A stretch of DNA of 8,232 nt, taken from Brachybacterium sp. GTDB lineage: Bacteria; Actinomycetota; Actinomycetes; Actinomycetales; Dermabacteraceae. The notes beneath the pieces are model-generated. The model worked only from the letters and a program-made list of their open reading frames with translations. It was not told where the DNA came from and did not search any database. The DNA is taken from positions 1 through 8,232 of the forward strand of contig DAHVRS010000462.1 in the NCBI GenBank assembly GCA_027322375.1, written 5' to 3'. Made by a program: the position numbers and the translations under genes. Of the stretch, positions 5,959 to 8,232 are shown one piece after another; within the stretch, counting starts at the first letter, position 1, and each line of letters opens with the position of its first letter.

Positions 5959-7563
5959 CGCGAGATAGCCGGCGCGGATCCGTGCCGGGTCCCGCTCGGC
6001 GAGCACCAGGTCCCGTCGGCGTTGCGCTTCCTGCTCGCGCCGGGCCGGGTCTGCGAGGGCGAGCACCGCCTGAACGGCCTCCTCGACGTCCTCGACCACC
6101 CAGTCCGCAGGGAAGATCCGCGACGCACCGCCCCAGGGAGCCATCTCCGGCCAGTTGCGCACGACCGGCACGCACCCGGCCGCGGCCGCCTCGGCGACGG
6201 ATTCGTGGGTGCCCTCCGCCCGGGAGGAGGAGAGCAGGAAACCTGCCCCTGCCAGCAGCGCCGGCACATCGGTGCGGAAGCCGAGCTCCTCTACCCCGTC
6301 ACCGAGCGCAGCGAGCCGCTCCCGCAGGGCACGGGCACGTTCCGCCTCCGGACCGTCCGCGGCGGGGCCGTGGCCCACGAGCGCCAGAGTGAATCGCGGG
6401 TCGACTTCGCGCAAGCGCTCGATCACCGCGAGCGAGAACTCGACGTCCTTGATCGGCGGCGCCCAACCGATCTGCAGCAGCCGGAACGGATCACGCACGG
6501 TGCTCGCCTCACCCGCCTCCACGAAGGGTTGCAGGTCGTGGACGTTCTGCAGATCGCGCAGAGCACGGGCCTGGGCGAGGCGCGGGGAGACGGAGGTGAG
6601 CATCTCCCGCACCGTCGGGGCGACGAAGACGATCTCGTCGAGCGCGGCGCAGCGGGCGAGCAGCGGGTAGGGGGTGAGGATCTCATAGCGATGGATCCGC
6701 GCGACGACGCGCACGTCGAAGGGGGCGAGGTCCAGGAATGTCAGCCAGGCGAAGGTGTGGCTTCCCCACTCCACGAACACCGTGTCCGCCCAGCGCAGGT
6801 CCTCCTCGAGCGCGGCGGGCACCGGCAGCAGCCGTCGCGCGCGCCGCCACTGCTCCCGCCCCCGCAGGGCGAGCGCATGGCTGGGCCGCTCGGCGAGCGG
6901 CAGGGTCGAGAGGTCCACGACGCGCAGCCCCACGTCGGTGTGCTCGCGCAGGTCCGCGACCACCCGGTCGATGAACGTCCACGAGGAGGCGCACAGCACG
7001 AGCACCCGGCGCGGTCGCTTCGGACTCGTCGGCGGCAGGGTCGGAGCCGGGGGACGCGGCGCGTCCTCGTCGAAGAGCGCCGCCCGTGCCACGGCGGAGG
7101 CGCGCAGCGGCGCGAGGAACTCTTCGGGACGGAGCATGAGCGGGGAGCCATCCGGCCCGTAGTGCACCGACTGGTGGAAGGCGAGGCGCAGCGCGGCATC
7201 GAGGTGCCGCGCGGCGGCGCTCTCCCGGCCGCGCTCCCGGGCGGCGTCGGCCGCAGTGAGCTGGGCGGAGACCGCGGCGAGGAGCTCTCCGAGCGCGGGT
7301 GCCCGACCCTGCCCGAGCTGGTGCAGGAGCACAGCGTGCTCGGCCCGGAGCTGTCCGCTCTGCCCGCCGAGTCCGCGCAGTGCGGCGCGCCCGGCACGGC
7401 CAGGGGCGGTGTCGGTGCCGAGGAGACGCAGGGCGCGGTGGCGGACCGCGTCGACGAGCTGATCGGGGCGGGGCAGTGCAGGCAGCGGGATCACCTCGAG
7501 CGAGCGCGGGAACGGGTCAGCGGGAGAGGAGATCGCGCAGGATGCCGCGTGCGACCTCCGCAT
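5944..7563 (-). CDS. Glycosyltransferase family 4 with helical N-terminal extension
   Basis: This reads as a GT-B glycosyltransferase of 539 residues from the ATG at 7563, or 516 from an in-frame GTG at 7494. Residues 30-165 are Ala/Arg/Leu-rich and probably helical, and I recognise no domain there. A proline-rich linker follows at 168-185. The N-domain starts with RRVLVLCASSWTFIDRVVADL (185-205) and includes VFVEWGSHTFAWL (262-274) and VVARIHRYEILTPYP (286-300). The donor domain includes FRLLQIGWAPPIKDVEF (360-376), TLALVGHGP and SSSRAEGTHESVAEAAAAG (445-463). That last stretch holds an intact EX7E motif, E450 and E458. The VEW and RIHRYE pattern occurs in GT4 enzymes of surface-glycan loci. 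The ATG start overlaps the upstream gene by 47 bases and has only a poor GAG as ribosome site; the GTG leaves a 22-base gap but also lacks one. The start is therefore open. It is likely co-transcribed with the gene ending at 7517. Confidence 0.87.
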   Translation of the reverse strand: MRRSHAASCAISSPADPFPRSLEVIPLPALPRPDQLVDAVRHRALRLLGTDTAPGRAGRAALRGLGGQSGQLRAEHAVLLHQLGQGRAPALGELLAAVSAQLTAADAARERGRESAAARHLDAALRLAFHQSVHYGPDGSPLMLRPEEFLAPLRASAVARAALFDEDAPRPPAPTLPPTSPKRPRRVLVLCASSWTFIDRVVADLREHTDVGLRVVDLSTLPLAERPSHALALRGREQWRRARRLLPVPAALEEDLRWADTVFVEWGSHTFAWLTFLDLAPFDVRVVARIHRYEILTPYPLLARCAALDEIVFVAPTVREMLTSVSPRLAQARALRDLQNVHDLQPFVEAGEASTVRDPFRLLQIGWAPPIKDVEFSLAVIERLREVDPRFTLALVGHGPAADGPEAERARALRERLAALGDGVEELGFRTDVPALLAGAGFLLSSSRAEGTHESVAEAAAAGCVPVVRNWPEMAPWGGASRIFPADWVVEDVEEAVQAVLALADPARREQEAQRRRDLVLAERDPARIRAGYLALLGA

Positions 7564-8232
7564 CGGTCTCGAAGCTCAGCGGCACCGAGGCGACATCCGC
7601 GTTCTGCTTCCAGCGGCGCAGCTGCGCGGGGGTGATGTCGCGCAGCGAGGCGATGCACTGCTCGAGCGCGAAGCCCTCCGCGATCGGGCCCAGGTCGTGC
7701 TCGCGCACCACCGGAGCCATCTCCTCGCTCGGGCCCACGGCCACCCCGATCCGGCCCTGCACGAAGTCGAAGAGCTTGTTGGGCAGGGTGAGGCGGGCGT
7801 TGGTGTTGAACGGCTCGATCCAGAACACCCCGAGGTCGTACTGGTTCAGCACGCGCGGCAGCTCCGCCGGCGGCACGGGGTCATGGAAGCGGACCCGCTC
7901 CGAGCCCGCCGCGCGCTCCCGCAGGGTGCGCATGTAGGCGCCGCCGTCGTTCGCAGGGACGAGATAGAGGTCGAGGGTGAAGCGCTCGGGCAGCGCCGCG
8001 ACCGCGTCGATCATGAGCTCCAGGTTCCGTCCGAGCACCGCGGAGCCGGAGTGGACCAGCCGCACCCGGTCCTCGAGCACCTCGGAGGGAGCGAGCTCCT
8101 GGCGGCGCGAGGAGTTGCGCATGAGCTGGGTGGGGACGCCGTAGCGCTCCTCGTACAGCTGCGCGATGCGCCCGCCCACGGCGGTGACCGCCGCGCAGCG
8201 CGGCAGGTACTCGCGGCACAGGTGGTCCATGA
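7517..8232 (-). CDS. Glycosyltransferase family 4, C-terminal part (start lies beyond right edge)
   Basis: The frame is open to the right edge, so the 5' end is missing. The ATG at 8230 falls inside the protein, just before the linker between the two GT-B lobes. From it, 237 residues can be read. LPRCAAVTAVGGRIAQLYEERYGV (9-32) is the usual end of the N-domain. Then come QLMRNSSRR, RVRLVHSGSAVLGRNLELMIDAVAALP (55-81), RVRFHDPVPPAELPRVLNQYDLGVFW (112-137) and LPNKLFDFVQGRIGVAVGPS (149-168), the donor-binding half. The EX7E motif is altered: D155 takes the place of the second Glu and L147 that of the first. Cys at 5, 12 and 192 have no obvious role. It precedes the minus-strand glycosyltransferase at 5944-7563, overlapping it by 47 bases or leaving a 22-base gap depending on that start. 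The missing front half holds the acceptor-binding residues, so specificity cannot be guessed. Confidence 0.85.
   Translation of the reverse strand, partial: MDHLCREYLPRCAAVTAVGGRIAQLYEERYGVPTQLMRNSSRRQELAPSEVLEDRVRLVHSGSAVLGRNLELMIDAVAALPERFTLDLYLVPANDGGAYMRTLRERAAGSERVRFHDPVPPAELPRVLNQYDLGVFWIEPFNTNARLTLPNKLFDFVQGRIGVAVGPSEEMAPVVREHDLGPIAEGFALEQCIASLRDITPAQLRRWKQNADVASVPLSFETDAEVARGILRDLLSR

Noticed and set aside
4005..6269. 754-codon open frame on the minus strand
   Set aside because: It lies antisense to the membrane protein and into the next gene. Its translation is rich in Arg, Gly, His and Gln with no domain, as expected for a mirror frame in high-GC DNA. The true frames here have clear motifs.
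5590..7635. 681-codon open frame on the plus strand
   Set aside because: It is antisense to two recognisable glycosyltransferases, its composition is low-complexity Ser/Arg/Gly, and it has no motif. It is a high-GC shadow.
8228..8230. ATG near the right edge as the true start of the last gene
   Set aside because: The protein from this ATG would lack the entire GT-B acceptor lobe, and the frame stays open to the edge, so it is an internal methionine of a cut gene.
1..8232. Mobile elements, CRISPR arrays, tRNA or rRNA genes, toxin-antitoxin or defence systems
   Set aside because: No transposase or integrase motif, no spaced direct repeats beyond the 15-bp coding repeat, and no tRNA-like or rRNA sequence seen. 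All coding space is accounted for by surface-glycan genes.

Overview
The window is very GC-rich bacterial DNA with almost exclusive G or C at third codon positions, tight gene packing and ATGA stop/start overlaps. This points to a high-GC actinomycete. A Micrococcales genus such as Brachybacterium is a reasonable guess from style and gene set, but nothing in the window proves it. There are six protein-coding genes, two of them cut by the window edges. I see no RNA genes, insertion sequences, integrases or CRISPR arrays.

Layout. Positions 1-579 (minus) hold the N-terminal half of a family 4 glycosyltransferase that reads off the left edge. A 121-bp divergent spacer (580-700) separates it from a three-gene plus-strand operon. 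The operon holds a Wzx-like polysaccharide flippase (701-2035), an unusually long glycosyltransferase (2032-3774) and a large polytopic membrane protein with an acidic C-terminal ectodomain (3771-5927). Each junction is an ATGA overlap, so the three are probably translationally coupled. The operon then meets two minus-strand glycosyltransferase genes head-on across a 16-bp gap containing small hairpins. One is complete (5944-7563) and has a helical N-terminal extension. The other (7517-8232) lacks its N-terminus because it starts beyond the right edge.

Together the genes look like part of a cell-surface polysaccharide locus. Cytoplasmic GT-B enzymes would build a lipid-linked oligosaccharide and the flippase would move it across the membrane. 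The operon's last product, which resembles the actinobacterial DUF6541 / GT-C-like membrane proteins, could act on it outside. The sugars and final polymer cannot be read from the sequence. No Wzy polymerase, chain-length regulator, priming transferase or nucleotide-sugar gene lies in the window; they may lie outside it.

The least ordinary points are four. The 580-aa glycosyltransferase looks like an orphan GT-B N-domain fused to a complete GT. The same gene ends in a 15-bp in-frame tandem repeat. The membrane protein has a strongly acidic ectodomain with a DxDGDG loop. An AT-rich TATATT island sits near the end of the flippase gene. None of these amounts to a clearly new system; the locus reads as a variable surface-glycan cluster with some uncommon protein architectures.
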